Origin: Limnephilus marmoratus
Taxonomy: Eukaryota > Arthropoda > Insecta > Trichoptera > Limnephilidae
DNA: 64,000 nt
Direction of reading: 5' to 3'
NCBI GenBank assembly: GCA_917880885.1
Contig: OU862910.1
Location: 17,806,710-17,870,709, forward strand
Shown here: in pieces, positions 11,609-22,412 of the stretch
Numbering within the stretch: position 1 is the stretch's first letter
How the letters are laid out: each line of letters begins with the position of its first letter
Notes under the pieces: model-generated
Database searches by the model: none
What the model saw: only the letters and a program-made list of their open reading frames with translations
Told to the model about the DNA's origin: nothing
Program-made: the position numbers and the translations under genes

Positions 11609-12719
11609 CCCTTAATTAGGCGCATTAAGAAAATCACACAATTAGTCGCATGGGGTCACAGAAGGTCAAAGAAAAAATGAAAATGGAGTGGAAGAAATAA
11701 ATAAAACAAAGTACGTATTATCAAAAATAATAAAACACTTTATTATAATTAAAATCTAGAAACAAAAACATGACTTTGACTTTAAACAATTAAAAAACTA
11801 AAATAGCTTCTAATTTCTCTCAAAAATACCATTTTTTGTATAACTGAGATCAACCTTTCATTTAAACCGTTCATTCAACCGTTCATTTAACCTTCTACCA
11901 CTACAAACTCAATTGATAAATAAAATGATAAAATATGTAAAAGAGGTAAAATTATGGTTGAATAATATAGATATTGTAACGCTATTTCTATAAATTTATC
12001 CTTCCTTTTATAACACACTTTCTGTAACTTTTTAAACTGTAGTACAATATGTTTTCTGTTTATTTTTTTATAATAAATAAAAAAAAATAAAAAAAAACAG
12101 TATGTTTTTTCCATATTTTATAATAGCTGAAAAAAAAACCTTTTTCACTTGTTCTACCTATGAAATACTAATTTTATATGTTATATGTTTTTTAAGTCTA
12201 TTTTATACTTTGGGTATTTAGAATTATAATATTTTGTTTTAATATTACCCACACTCAGGCAGTGCCTTAGTGGGTTTTCATTTCTTGTTCTTACTATTTG
12301 TTATTATATATTATGTTATTATATGTATACTATTTGCTATTATACATTATATGTACAAAGAAATGAGAATAAATAAAGTTTAAAAAAAAAAAAAACTTAT
12401 TATCAAAAAATTATTCAGACTCATTAGCAGATTCATCAAGTCTGCATCCAAGTGAAGTGCCCTGAAGTGTTGCTGAAAAATAAATTTACCAAACTTGGCA
12501 CTTATTTGGTACTTTTTTGTAGGTTATGAAATTGGTCGCATGGGGTCAACACCCAAGACAGCAGCGACACGGGCTTAAGTATTGGCTTTCTGGCCTCGAC
12601 TGATTTGCGTACCCCGCGGGAAGGTAGGAAGCTAGAAAGAGCGCAGTCGCAATCCAAACACTCTAACATATTTTGTTTTCAATTTGAAATGGTCTTGACC
12701 CCATGCGTCTAATTAAGGG
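11609..12719. mobile_element. piggyBac-like element (non-autonomous)
   Basis: The right end reads inward as TTAA then CCCTTAATTAGACGCAT; the left end has CCCTTAATTAGGCGCAT at 11609. CCCT termini plus TTAA fit piggyBac. The right TTAA (12720-12723) is intact; the left is AAAA, so one side has decayed. A gcatggggtca motif recurs at 11650, 12538 and inverted at 12694. The centre holds the poly-A retroposon 11728-12397; without it the element is about 430 bp. No transposase. Confidence 0.5.
11728..12397 (+). mobile_element. Poly-A retroposon with perfect 12-bp TSD (LINE 3' fragment)
   Basis: Flanked by tattatcaaaaa at 11716-11727 and again at 12398-12409. Ends aataaataaag plus a run of A. The block cagtgccttagtgggtt (near 12261) recurs on the minus strand near 55185, so this is the 3' untranslated end of a LINE family, 5' truncated as usual. 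No RT coding remains. Confidence 0.75.
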
Positions 12720-13038
12720 TTAAAGAATGTAGGCAGATAAAATAGGAATAATATAGCTAAAAAAATTGTATTAAACATTGTTTCCGTATCTTCACTAAAA
12801 CAAGTAAATTAACTTAATAAGCAAGTGTACCTACACCGTAAGGTTCAATGTCTTACATATATACCTACCTTAATTTTTTCAGAACATGTATTGCCTTTCA
12901 ATCTTTATTTTCTCCACGCTTCTTGGTATACAACGCATCAAACAGTTGATGTATTCACATTAAATCTTATTTTTGTCTATTTGGAATCTTTTCAACTATT
13001 CAAAAGTTATTATGTCAGTTTTTTTTTTTGTTTTATCA

Positions 13039-13121
13039 GCGCATGCGCCGGCCGGCAGTCAGGACTTTTACTTTTGAAGTGCGCGCGTGTGATGAGCATG
13101 ACAATGGCGGAGGAAATTGTT
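13039..13121 (+). promoter_or_regulatory. Candidate NRF1/TISU-like promoter and first exon
   Basis: GCGCATGCGC (13039-13048) is a perfect NRF1/Ewg-type palindrome in otherwise AT-rich DNA. About 55 bp on, ACAATGGCGGAG (13101-13112) resembles the YY1/TISU element in which the initiation codon sits in a short leader. From that ATG (13104) six codons M-A-E-E-I-V run phase 0 to a donor GTAAGT at 13122. A T-rich tract plus cag just before 13039 could instead be an acceptor, making this an internal exon. No second exon was recognised. Motifs are seen; promoter function is inferred. Confidence 0.35.
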
Positions 13122-13159
13122 GTAAGTCCGAGGAATTATTGTACGTCCATGGTATTAAT

Positions 13160-13670
13160 ATAGGCACGGTCGTGCGGAGTGAATAACAATTCCCGACAGG
13201 ACGAGCACCAGGCACGGCTGGTCAGAAGCAAGGACAGGGTAGAAACAAAGGAGATGGGCCATGAACCATTATTAGCACGAAATTGTCAATATAACCAATG
13301 TTCACCCATATCACACCAAACACATAACCTTCATTGGTTCCGCTGCTTTAAAAGTCATTGTAGATCGATCGAGACTCGGCGATAGACGACCCGCTTACAT
13401 GCCATATCTCCCTACTAGAAGAATAGAAGTAAATCCAGCAATGTGGGATATGAATCGACCGGTCAGTGCCTAAGTTGGCATCGCGTTTGGGTCCCACCCA
13501 GCCGTAGCTTGTTCGATTCCTCGGTTGGCTAAGTTCTCCCTCACAACACAAGCAACATTTTCCGCTTTCTGTGATGGTAATAGGAGATTTTAAAATATTG
13601 GCAGGTTCTTCGTAACCTAGGTGTGTTTGTCTTTCCTTACGTCAAACAAAAGTATATTAGGATATCATTT
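13160..13670. other. Unassigned, moderately GC-rich stretch
   Basis: Several short open frames on both strands but no domain, and no pairing with other repeats here. It could be the 5' intron of the putative gene starting at 13104, or an old repeat. Confidence 0.3.
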
Positions 13671-13673
13671 GAT

Positions 13674-14098
13674 GGCCCCCGTAGCAGAGGGGTAAGACTC
13701 TTGACTCATAATCCGAAGGTCGCGTGCTCGAATCCCGGCGTGCGCATATGAATTTTATTTTATCAATTCGTATTATTTCAACATCAATTCATTTAAAATA
13801 ATATGTAGTATAACTGCGGCACGTTCCAGAATGGAAGATACTCTTAGCATCGCTCTGGTGTAAGACCACAATTCAGAATTGAAACGTTGTTTGAAATGGC
13901 TTTAGCCATGTTTGGAGACCAGATATAAATATCCAGGTAGGTACTTATCCACCTTTCTCTTCCCGATCTCCTTCCCCTCCTCACCTTCAGCCTTATAACT
14001 TATAACATACCCCAATTGGGGATTCCATTGTCTCACTGGCTCCGGACGGGAGCATCTGGGACTCTTGTGGGGTATTCACATAAAGAAAATAAAATGCA
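13674..14098 (+). mobile_element. SINE family A, full length
   Basis: tRNA-like head (ggcccccgtagcagagggg ... gtgctcgaatcccgg) followed by a body of about 330 bp and an AT-rich tail near 14080. Other copies: 22166 (+), 38972 (-), 39318 (-, interrupted), 50038 (+), 50632 (-), and heads at 51782. The body contains catacccca.ttgggga and tctcactggctcc blocks that define the family. Confidence 0.75.
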
Positions 14099-14191
14099 GT
14101 AAGCAAAGTTTACACAGTTAAGTAAGATTGGTGTCTTTCTCTACGAATAGTAAGGGTTTGTCAATTATTTCAACTTTTGAATTCAGAAACG

Positions 14192-14733
14192 CCCGGGGTC
14201 TTGAAAGTTGCGTCTCACAAAGAAAATGAGAACTGCATTCAAATTTATTTAAAAAAACGCTTATTAGCCCGCTAAAATGCATTGAAAATCAGAAAACAAA
14301 CCTAAAACCGTTTTTTTTTCAAATTTTTAATATATATATTTTTTTTTAATTTAACCTGTTAACGTTTGTTTATTATTAAAAAATGCGTATAATTGACAAA
14401 ATGAAAAAAAAGTTCAAGTTTATGAATACAAGTAAGTCAACGAGTATTCTGATTTTATCCAGAAAAAGTGTTATTTTCTCCTTTTATATTTTTAACCAAC
14501 ACAGTTTAAAAAAAAAAAATTTGGTTCTTTTACTGCAGTTATGGAATGAAAAATAAGTTTGGTACAAAATATAAAATACGAACCCTTTGTTTTATTTTTT
14601 TTCCAAATCACGAAATCTATTTTTTGTTTTCAAAACTTCCGTCCATTTTAGCGGGCTAATAGTGAACAATAATTTCATTTATTTTTACGTTTTCGAATAG
14701 CTATTGATCATAAGAAACTTTTGAGACCCCGGG
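14192..14733. mobile_element. TIR element of 542 bp
   Basis: Ends cccggggtcttgaaagtt and, inverted, cccggggtctcaaaagtt. A second inverted pair lies inside (ttattagcccgctaaaatg near 14262 and its inverse near 14650). No transposase and no clear target duplication. Confidence 0.55.
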
Positions 14734-14734
14734 A

Positions 14735-15356
14735 GTTTAAATATAAGGCCATCTTTTTTCTCCATGGAGAACGACACAAGCTAATGAATAGTAGATTTCT
14801 GCCGGAACGCGTTTTTGATCGATTGCAAGCTTGAGAAAAATCTGGATATTTGTTTCCTGAGATAATTAGCATTTCCGGTATTGTGGGAATAAATCACACT
14901 TACTATTTCTTCCAGTAAATTTGATATGCAAAAATATTCTGATACATCTTTTTCAACGCCATAAAAAATACTAACCTAAAATAGGCGTGTATTTATAAGG
15001 TAGATATTTGTTAATATTTAATTAGATTTCTTTCCCTTTCATAGCTCAAACAAATAAGTTTTTCTTTTTTAATCATTTTTTTTAAATGTCTGAATTTGGA
15101 GGTAACTCGTTCAGTTTTCTGCGAGATTTTCAATTTGCTTGAGACATACAGACGGTCTTCAAAATTCGCCGTATTACTCCAATACCAAAAGCTTTATAAA
15201 ACATGTAATGGAGTCAGCGCAAACAGCGGGAGTTCTGTAAAAGCTTCATGAAACATCGAGTAAACTGTGCTTTGGTTAATATATGGTACTTTGGAGAGAT
15301 CAAATGGCATAAAGACGAAGATATTTCTAAGACTTATTCATCGCTAACTTAGTTTA
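14735..15356. other. Unassigned DNA between two TIR elements
   Basis: No gene or repeat pair recognised. Confidence 0.35.
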
Positions 15357-15364
15357 GTTTACAT

Positions 15365-16100
15365 CATAGACATATGAATATTAATAGACCAGAATATAAA
15401 GGTGACGGGAAGAAACCAACTACAGCGGGGCGCAGAGCGGGAAGATGAATTCGGTGATACGTGATTCGTCAAAAACTCAATCTGAGAGTATATGGGCATC
15501 TCGCATTATAATATCACCATTTAGTTCTTAAAAGTAAACTCTGCTCTTTAATGAATAGACCTTTTTACATGGGAGCGCGAATTGCTCGCCGCGAAATGAA
15601 CACATTTACAAATTCCAAATCCAGCAAAGTAAAGTTCGCCTATTTTCATAGTCCAATATTTTGTTGACGTATTTAGTTAAGACACTTTTACAAATGTTTC
15701 ATAATTTACTTACCCAACAAAACAGCGACGACCACACGCCATGTGTCTCGAGTGATAGTGTGTGTTACAAAAACGACCATATTATGTGATCTTAATAAGC
15801 TTATAATGAAGTAAAATAATGCTTTCCTATGGAATGTAATACGACAATTGGGTTTATTCTCTTTTTCACTTCTATTTTTACACGTTTTGAAAATACAAGC
15901 CACTATTTTTGCGTGTTATTTCGTAAAATGCACCGATGAGTGCTCGACGCTGGCTCGCAGAAGAATGATGACATCACATTTTTTAGATTCACGCGAAGCC
16001 ATACTCGATCCCAGCCGGTTCCAATGGAACCGGTATGGGGAGGGGGAAATAATACGCTTTTATCGCTTAGGGCAGGTCTATTAATATTCATATGTCTATG
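15365..16100. mobile_element. hAT-like non-autonomous element, 736 bp
   Basis: Perfect terminal inverted repeats of about 27 bp starting CATAGACATATGAATATTAA, flanked by an exact 8-bp direct duplication gtttacat (15357-15364 and 16101-16108). The 8-bp duplication is the hAT signature. The interior has several short open frames on both strands (15706-16125), none with a transposase motif. Confidence 0.75.
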
Positions 16101-16109
16101 GTTTACATA

Positions 16110-17044
16110 CTTTCCTAAAATGTAGACTTCGGCAGTACAACTAGTGCAAACTCAATGCACACCCGTCAAGTAAGTATGCTCTCTTTATTCTACCGGTATT
16201 ACAAAGGATGATGCTGCGAGGAAGTATCAACATTGATCCCTTCGGCACCAGGGCCTAATATCGGATATGTATGCGGTTAACATTTGTTACATGAGAACGG
16301 GTCACTTCTACAACTCGTTCTTGAGTTCAACAGTTCGGCTACGTAATTTGTTCTGTGTTTCCGGCATCTTCAGGATTGTCTCTTCAAGACGCATGTACAA
16401 TCCTTCCTCTTCTCAAAAAGATCCTCCACACAGCAAATGACAATGATAAATTTAAATGTAAATAAATGACAATTTTTTTATCGGTACTTGCCAAATGATT
16501 TGAGACTTAATTGTTTATCGTATGTTCTCTGTCTATTTGTACAGGAGCTTCCAAGGTTTTTCACATGATGCCATGCTGCGTCATGAGCTTCTTGAATGAG
16601 TTTTGTATTGCTTTAAATATTATTTTGCTGGTATTACTAACCTGATTTGTTGTATTATGTTTTATTTTCCAGTTAAGCACTTACCTACTGCTTTCTAACA
16701 ACGTATGCAGGGACACTGAAGGTATAGATTCGTTCAAAATAAATAAATGTAGCTTCGTTTAACAAAAAAATTAGAATCTTGCGAGAGCCTTGAAGGAGTA
16801 ACCATCTGTTACTTATAACAGGGCGGGTAAGTGGTGGATAACCTCGACACAGCAACGGTGACTTGGGTCCTGAGGGAAATTATTTTTTTCAGGGCCTTCC
16901 GTGTGGAGTTAGCTAGATACTCGTACAAAAAACTATTAATTTACGAGTCGAAATATGTTTGTTTTCATTATTTTAATTTTTATTGGCGACTATGTAATTA
17001 AGCGTATGAAAATATAATATATGATATATATAAACATGTTTCTT
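16110..17044. other. Mostly unassigned; two family-C scraps
   Basis: Fragments resembling the 3' part of retroposon family C lie near 16395-16435 (ctcaaaaagatcctccacaca) and 16866-16912 (cctgagggaaatt ... cagggccttccgtgtgga), both plus orientation. The rest is unassigned. Confidence 0.35.
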
Positions 17045-17260
17045 CATAGACATTCTCACTAGGGGTCCTGTGCTGAGGTGGACTTAAGTTATTTAATTTT
17101 ATTTAATTAGGTGCGTCTTCTACGTCGTTTTTCGTGCTGTTAAGGTCGTTAAAGCTATTTCATTGACCTTTTTCAGCTAGACTTTAATTCTTGACTCATA
17201 AAACATTTCTACCTATTCGATTTTATATTTGGGGGAAGGATGTTGTGGCGTTTTATTTCA
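17045..17260 (+). repeat. Repeat X, copy without insertion
   Basis: Pairs with 23932-24172 plus 24836-24920: shared blocks cactaggg.gtcctgtgc, cttctacgtcgttttt, tttttcagc, gggggaaggatgtt. In this copy the junction reads tttcattgaccttttt, which is the empty site for the TTAA element present in the other copy. Confidence 0.6.
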
Positions 17261-17404
17261 AAGTTTATTTGTTTTTACAACGAATGTCGAATGTCGAAAA
17301 TCAATGCGAATGGGTTTATAACTGGAAGTGGTTTTAAAACTTGGAAAATTTTGATGTAATTTTGATTCCGGGTTTTTAAATAGTTTGAATAGGACCTATG
17401 TCAT

Positions 17405-17736
17405 ATTAGGAGAGGCTGGATGGAAGGTATTTTTAAGGTGAGGAAGTTCTGGGAAGGAAAATAGTATGAGGAGTGGGTTGGAATCTGGGGGTCAGTTTAT
17501 CATCGAGTGACGAGTGTATAATTCCATCCCTCCAACTGCGGTGTAAGGGAGTCGGGCTGGAGAGGTCAAAAGGCCTCCCTCAACCAGTCTCTCTTGATCC
17601 AGTAGGTGGGCAGAAGCATCTGCCACCAAAATCTAGACAAACCTCACCCCATGAACCCGGGCAAAGTCACTAAACGTAGCGAACCACTTGGGGGGACCTA
17701 TGGCAGAGGTGTTGGTTATTCAATAAATAGTTCCCG
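17405..17736 (-). mobile_element. Retroposon family C copy
   Basis: Minus orientation; lacks the 3' hairpin and poly-A. Contains the diagnostic accagtctctc, agacaaacctcaccccatga and gttcccggcgcgg blocks. Its 5' end is separated from its continuation (agccatacccgcctcccaaattg, 18212-18234) by the nested elements 17738-18200. Confidence 0.6.
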
Positions 17737-17737
17737 G

Positions 17738-18200
17738 CGCGGCGGCGTATTTCCAAAACCTTTACCGATTCAGTCACGGTAGCGACAATTTACATTTTCA
17801 TTATCAAAATCTAAATATTTAGAATTGAAATTATTAATTTCTAATATACACACTGGAAAGATTATTTTATCTAGATTTTAGAACATTTTTTGTTCTTACA
17901 AATTGATAAAAAATAACCAATATGTAGAGGTGTATTTAAAATGTAAATTGTCGCTATCGCGACTGAATCGGTAGATGTAGGTTTTGGGGTGAACGGCCAA
18001 CTCAGAATGAAACCATCTCAGAACCACCTCAGAAAGGTCATTAAGAATGATGATAAAAAAATGGTTAAATAGGTTAAGTTAGGTTAGGATTACCGGCTAT
18101 TTTAAAATTATTTTTTCATAGCTTTTAATAAGCCTTCTGAGGTGGTTTTGAGTTGGTTTCATTATGAGTTGCCATGGAACCAGGTTTTGGAAATCCGTTT
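17738..18200. mobile_element. Long-TIR hairpin element, copy 1 (interrupted)
   Basis: Arms cgtatttccaaaacc ... accgattcagtc.cgg.agcgacaatttacatttt on the left and their inverse on the right, about 47 bp each. The right arm is split by the 194-bp element 17988-18181 and resumes at 18182. A second copy in opposite orientation is at 33992. Both sit at nearly the same point near the 5' end of a family-C retroposon. Confidence 0.55.
17988..18181. mobile_element. GGT-terminus MITE with 9-bp TSD, copy a
   Basis: Flanked by exact 9-bp aggttttgg at 17979-17987 and 18182-18190. Ends ggtgaacggccaactcagaa and, inverted, ggttccatggcaactcataa; inverted similarity is about 45 bp. The middle contains ggttaagttaggttagg, i.e. 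TTAGG-like units. A 9-bp duplication points to a Mutator-like (MULE) origin; no transposase is present. Confidence 0.75.
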
Positions 18201-18251
18201 CCCAAGGTTATCGGTAGCCATACCCGCCTCCCAAATTGCATGTATTTGTGT

Positions 18252-18443
18252 GGTGACCGGACAACTCAGAATGAAATCAACTCATCACCTCCTCTGAAAA
18301 GTCATGAAGAGTGATTAAATGTATAAAAAATGGCTAAATATAGGTTATGGACAATGTTAGGTTATGGACAATGTTTTTCAATGGCTTTAAATGACTTTTT
18401 AAAGAGGCGTTGAGTTGACTTGATTCTGATTTGGCATGGAACC
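18252..18443. mobile_element. GGT-terminus MITE with 9-bp TSD, copy b
   Basis: Same family as 17988-18181 in the same orientation: ends ggtgaccggacaactcagaa and, inverted, ggttccatgccaaatcagaa. Flanks atttgtgt (18244-18251) and atttgttgt (18444-18452) fit a 9-bp duplication with one base lost. The centre holds two taggttatgg units. Confidence 0.7.
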
Positions 18444-19071
18444 ATTTGTTGTACATTTGGTACGTCAAAGCATTTGAAAATTTCTAGGTCGGTGGGTGCT
18501 GTCTTAAGTGTATCATCTTCTACATATTCCAGCAAAATAATAATTTTATTCTGATTATGCAACAAACAGAAGTAAATGTATCATGAAATTATGTAATAAT
18601 GACATTAAAGTGTTGAGATTAGGCACTATCAGCCAGGTAGTGCCTAATGTACCAGGGTATCGTGTTACATTACCCCGTGTCCTGTTCATGTAAAATTACG
18701 GATGTATCCAGTTCTATTTCCTATCCAAGGGAATTAATTGACTTCTCACACCGTTTGTAAAAACCAGTTAGACTTGCCTTGCACGGTAGATAGCTAGATC
18801 CCCGCTCAGCAACGGAAATTGTTTTTTTATCGGTTTGCTATGATGGAGCATTCGTAATTGAATTGCCATCTTCCGCAAACTAAGATTAATGGGAAGTTTG
18901 GATATTGTATTAAAATCGTTATTATTTTAAGATATAATATATTTTATTTGATTTGTATACGAAGACCGGGCCATTGCTTAAGTCAGGGCTGGAACGGCCC
19001 TAAATAATTGAGTCGGGCCGAAGACAAATAAATTAGTGTTCTGGATGGATTGTTCTGAACATGAATTTGAC

Positions 19072-19229
19072 AATAATGAAATAATTTTACTTTGTATAAA
19101 CCACTTATTTGATGTGCAAATCCGACCGGTTTTTATAAGCTTTCCCTGGCGAAGGAACGTTTGTTCCGAAACCGGTCGGATTTGCACATCAAATAAGTGG
19201 TTTATACAAAGTAATATTATTTCATTATT
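19072..19229. repeat. Near-perfect palindrome, 61-bp arms
   Basis: Arms 19072-19132 and 19169-19229 are inverse complements with a single mismatch, over a 36-nt spacer. Transcribed, it would form a long hairpin. The spacer and start of the right arm form hammerhead-like motif 3. The near-identity suggests a recent head-to-head insertion or an inverted duplication of one retroelement end. Confidence 0.85.
19143..19180 (+). ncRNA. Hammerhead-like motif 3
   Basis: Helix I strand TCC, core CTGGCGA (19146-19152; one base off CTGANGA), stem GGAAC pairing perfectly with GTTCC over loop GTTT, GAA (19168-19170), self-complementary ACCGGT (19171-19176), C as cleavage nucleotide giving a GUC triplet, then GGA pairing with TCC. 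The A-to-G in the core would reduce or abolish cleavage. Confidence 0.5.
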
Positions 19230-19391
19230 CTATAATGGATAACCACAAAGTAATAGCTACATTCAAAAATATGAATTTGACATTTCGGCGACATGAATTT
19301 TTATTGGTTAAACATTTTTTAATTGCACCTCAAAGTTAAGGCGTTTTCATAGAAAATTAGGAAAAAGTACAAAAAATTGTGTATTAAAAAT

Positions 19392-19935
19392 GGTGACCCG
19401 ACAATTCGTCCTGCGACAGTTCATCCGGCGACAGTTCATCCTGCGACAGTTCATCCGGCCGACAGTTCATCCTGCCGACAGTTCATCCTGCCGACAGTTC
19501 ATCCCGCCGACAATTCATCCGGCGACAATTCATCCTGCCTGATCATTTAGAAGATTTTTATTAAGTAAGTATGCAAAGAGGATATACGGCCGTACAACCA
19601 AAATCGATATACTTATCTGAAGGCATCTTGAGTGGAAATCCGCTGTAAAAATATTTTTACTAACAATAATTTCGACTCTCCGAAGAAGCATGCGTGAATA
19701 ACAATATACGACATACTTATACTTATAGGTTATACTTAAAGGTTAGGTTAGGTTAGGTTAGGTTAGGTTAGGTTAGGTTAGGTTAGGTTAGGTTAGGTTG
19801 AATTGTCAGGATGAATTGTAGCCGGATGAATTGTCGGCGGGATGAACTGTCGGCAGGATGACTGTCGGCCGGATGAACTGTCGCAGGATGAACTGTCGCC
19901 GGATGAATTGTCGCAGGATGAACTATCATGGAACC
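19392..19935. mobile_element. Fold-back element with mirrored minisatellite arms
   Basis: Flanked by exact 9-bp attaaaaat (19383-19391, 19936-19944). Ends ggtgacccgacaattc and, inverted, ggttccatgatagttc match the two GGT-terminus MITEs 1-2 kb away. Each arm is a tandem array of about nine 15-16 bp units (cgacagttcatcctg type). Unit variants (cctg, ccgg, presence of an extra c) occur in the same order from the outside in on both arms, apart from one missing unit. The centre (about 19552-19800) ends in (TTAGG)12. No transposase. Confidence 0.8.
19741..19799 (+). repeat. Interstitial (TTAGG)n array, 12 units
   Basis: Uninterrupted GGTTA x12, the last with one change. This is the insect telomere repeat, but it lies inside the fold-back element's centre, not at a chromosome end. 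Confidence 0.9.
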
Positions 19936-19944
19936 ATTAAAAAT

Positions 19945-20566
19945 ATAAGTTCAACATTACGAAAGGCAAATTTCGATGAATACAATAGATGTTACCTACG
20001 AACTAAACTACTAATAGAAAAACTTATCAAATAATTTTTGAAAATTCATAATAGATAATAACATCAATAAAAATATAAAATTTAAAAAAAATTAAGAAAA
20101 AATTACAAATTAAGGACCCGCAACCTGAATTTCTACCGATTTCTTACATTTCTCCCTTAAACACTGTAAGTTATAAAGCTCTTAAAAAATATTTGTTATT
20201 CTTGAAGATAATATCTAGACATTGCCCGCGCCGAAACGCAAATTATATAAAATTCCCTCGATAGAAAAAAATCGCAAAGAATGCTCCAAAAATTATTATA
20301 AACACGTTTGTTTCAGTTATTTTACAAGTTATATGTATGAAAAAATTCACAGTGTTTTTTTAAATGCTGTTTAAGACAATACCCGCGAGATTTTTGCTCT
20401 ATTTTAAACGAGTCGTGTTTTATTAAACATTTTCGCAATTTTCGCATCGATTTTGACGCTGTAAATTTTAGCGCTCTCCTCTAACATTCGTAATTTCGTA
20501 TCTCTCCATCTTCTTCTTTTCGAGCCCGGTTGCAGAGCCAATGTGTCCAGCGAACTATTTTTTGAT
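19945..20566. other. Unassigned AT-rich DNA
   Basis: No gene or repeat recognised. Confidence 0.35.
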
Positions 20567-21006
20567 ACTTTAGCTCCACGCAGTAGGCCCTGAGTAATAT
20601 AATTCCCTTCAGGACCCATGTAATCTTTGGGGATGTTGTGTGGGGGAGGTTCACTGTAGAAAAGGAAGGCGAGGAAGTTTTGGGAGGGAAAAAAGTGTGA
20701 GGGGGGGGGTAAGAATCTGCTGGTCAGAAGAAGAAGTGACGAACGTATGAATCCATCCCTCCCACTGCGATGCAAGGCGATGTTTCGAAATAATCCTGGT
20801 GAAGAGATCAAAACATCTCCCTAACCAGACTCTCCCAATGCGACCCTTCACGCAGTAGGTGGGTAAAAGCATCCGTCGCCAAGGCGTAGACAAACCTCAC
20901 CCTATACACCCGGGCGCCCCTGCTAAGTAGCAAAATACGTAGCAAATCACTTAGTGTGTTCTGCGGCAGAGATGTTGTTTATCCAATCAATGGTTCCCGG
21001 TGCGGC
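20567..21006 (-). mobile_element. Retroposon family C, nearly full length
   Basis: About 440 bp. On the minus strand it runs from ccgcaccgggaacc through an A-box/B-box-like stretch (acttagcaggggcgcccggg type) to the 3' hairpin ggccctga...cag.gcct next to the end. Open stretches at 20404-20893 are chance frames in it. Nine loci of this family occur in the window; copies at 30600, 33760, 58490 and 61400 keep A-rich tails, supporting retroposition. Confidence 0.7.
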
Positions 21007-21009
21007 GGA

Positions 21010-22160
21010 ACTCATATACAGTCTCACTACTATCTGATTTGTAATTTTAACAAAAATAATGCGAGGGTTATAGATTCTTCATAATTTTTAATTTTAACAA
21101 GGACTTGTTTCCTAGAATTGTTGTGAATTTCCGTGAATGTTTTCCTAGACCAAATAAATAATTGGCGCTTCGTGCAAAATAATCCAATCAGATATTGAAC
21201 TTAATCGAACTAGGCGGGGACTAATGTGCACATGCACAAATCTAGGGTTGGGCCGGACGGGCTTTACAAAGTCGGCCCTAACAGACCTCTTAAGTATGAT
21301 GACTCAAAATCAGCCGAAACTGATTGGCACGACAATAGGGAGGAGCTTTTTACGCTTCGGAAAGATTTAATTACGCGTTACAAAAGAATTGGACATGTCG
21401 GAGGAGGAAATACCTCCAACAATTTGCCGCTTCCGAGAACTGTTCTTCTCAGAACTGAGCACGCCTTCGATATGAAATATTGCTGGTTCCAAACCACCTC
21501 AATCCAGGTCAGGACACCGAATCAAATCGGCCCCTTATTTGATAGTATAATATCTAATAATATATACAAGATGTGACCAGAGGTACCTATAATTAGTGAT
21601 CTTATTTGAAGGAAAATTTGTTTTTCAAAATTTTTTTCGTATTTCTTAGGCATAAACTATATAAAAATTTCTAGAGGTTTTATTTTGAAAAGTTTTATTT
21701 TCTACTAGCAGACCCGGCCACACATTGCTGTGGCTAACGATAACTTTATAACCAACGCCATCTGTTAAATCAAATCCACACCATGCTGCCCGCTATCCGC
21801 TGCCTGCTGCCCGCTGCCGCTTGGCCAGATATATTATGTATTTCACTCATCTTACACAAAACCTTAACTAATTATATACCTAAAAACCTTCCCCATGAAT
21901 CACTCTATCTATTGGTGGAAACCGCATGAAAATCCGTTGCGTAGTTTGAAAGATCTAAGCGCACATTCAGCGTGAGCGACTTCATTTTATACTTAGTAAA
22001 GAGTAAAGAGTAAAGAATGTACATTGAGATTTTTTTAATATTTTCTGCTACCGTTTTCGACACATCACCAGCAAACTTCAAACTTACGTTTTTTCAATTA
22101 TTTTTAAAATACTAAAAAATCTCATCACTTTTAAATCAGCCGAGCTACCAAGATTAATAT
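21010..22160. other. Unassigned DNA
   Basis: A 116-codon open plus-strand stretch (21226-21576) has no recognisable domain. A tgctgcccgctgcc-type microrepeat lies near 21785-21825. Confidence 0.35.
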
Positions 22161-22165
22161 TGGTA

Positions 22166-22412
22166 AAGAGTGTAGCAGATTCTCTCAGTATCACCCTAGT
22201 GAAAGACCAGCGTTTAGAATCGAAACTTTGAAAATAATTTAGGCGTTTTTGGTGATCAGATCTGAAGAGCCTGGTATTTTCTAACCTCTCTCTTCACCAG
22301 ATCGTTCCTAGTCCTGCTCCGTAAATAACATACCCCAATTAGAGATGCCGTGGTCTCACTGACTTCGCACAGTCTGAAGCACTTGGGATTCTTGTGGTGT
22401 TCACATAAAAAA
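22166..22412 (+). mobile_element. SINE family A, 5'-truncated and diverged
   Basis: Begins within the body (gtagcagattctctcagtatc) and ends gtgttcacataaaaaaa. Contains cataccccaattagagatgc. The tRNA-like head is missing. Confidence 0.6.

Noticed and set aside
19741..19799. Chromosome end
   Set aside because: The TTAGG array is only 12 units and is enclosed by the arms and 9-bp duplications of a fold-back element, with ordinary DNA on both sides.
19392..19935. CRISPR array
   Set aside because: Regular short repeats are tandem without unique spacers, mirrored, in eukaryotic transposon context.
20404..20893. Overlapping minus-strand proteins of 80-135 codons
   Set aside because: They lie in a family-C retroposon and are not preserved in its other copies.
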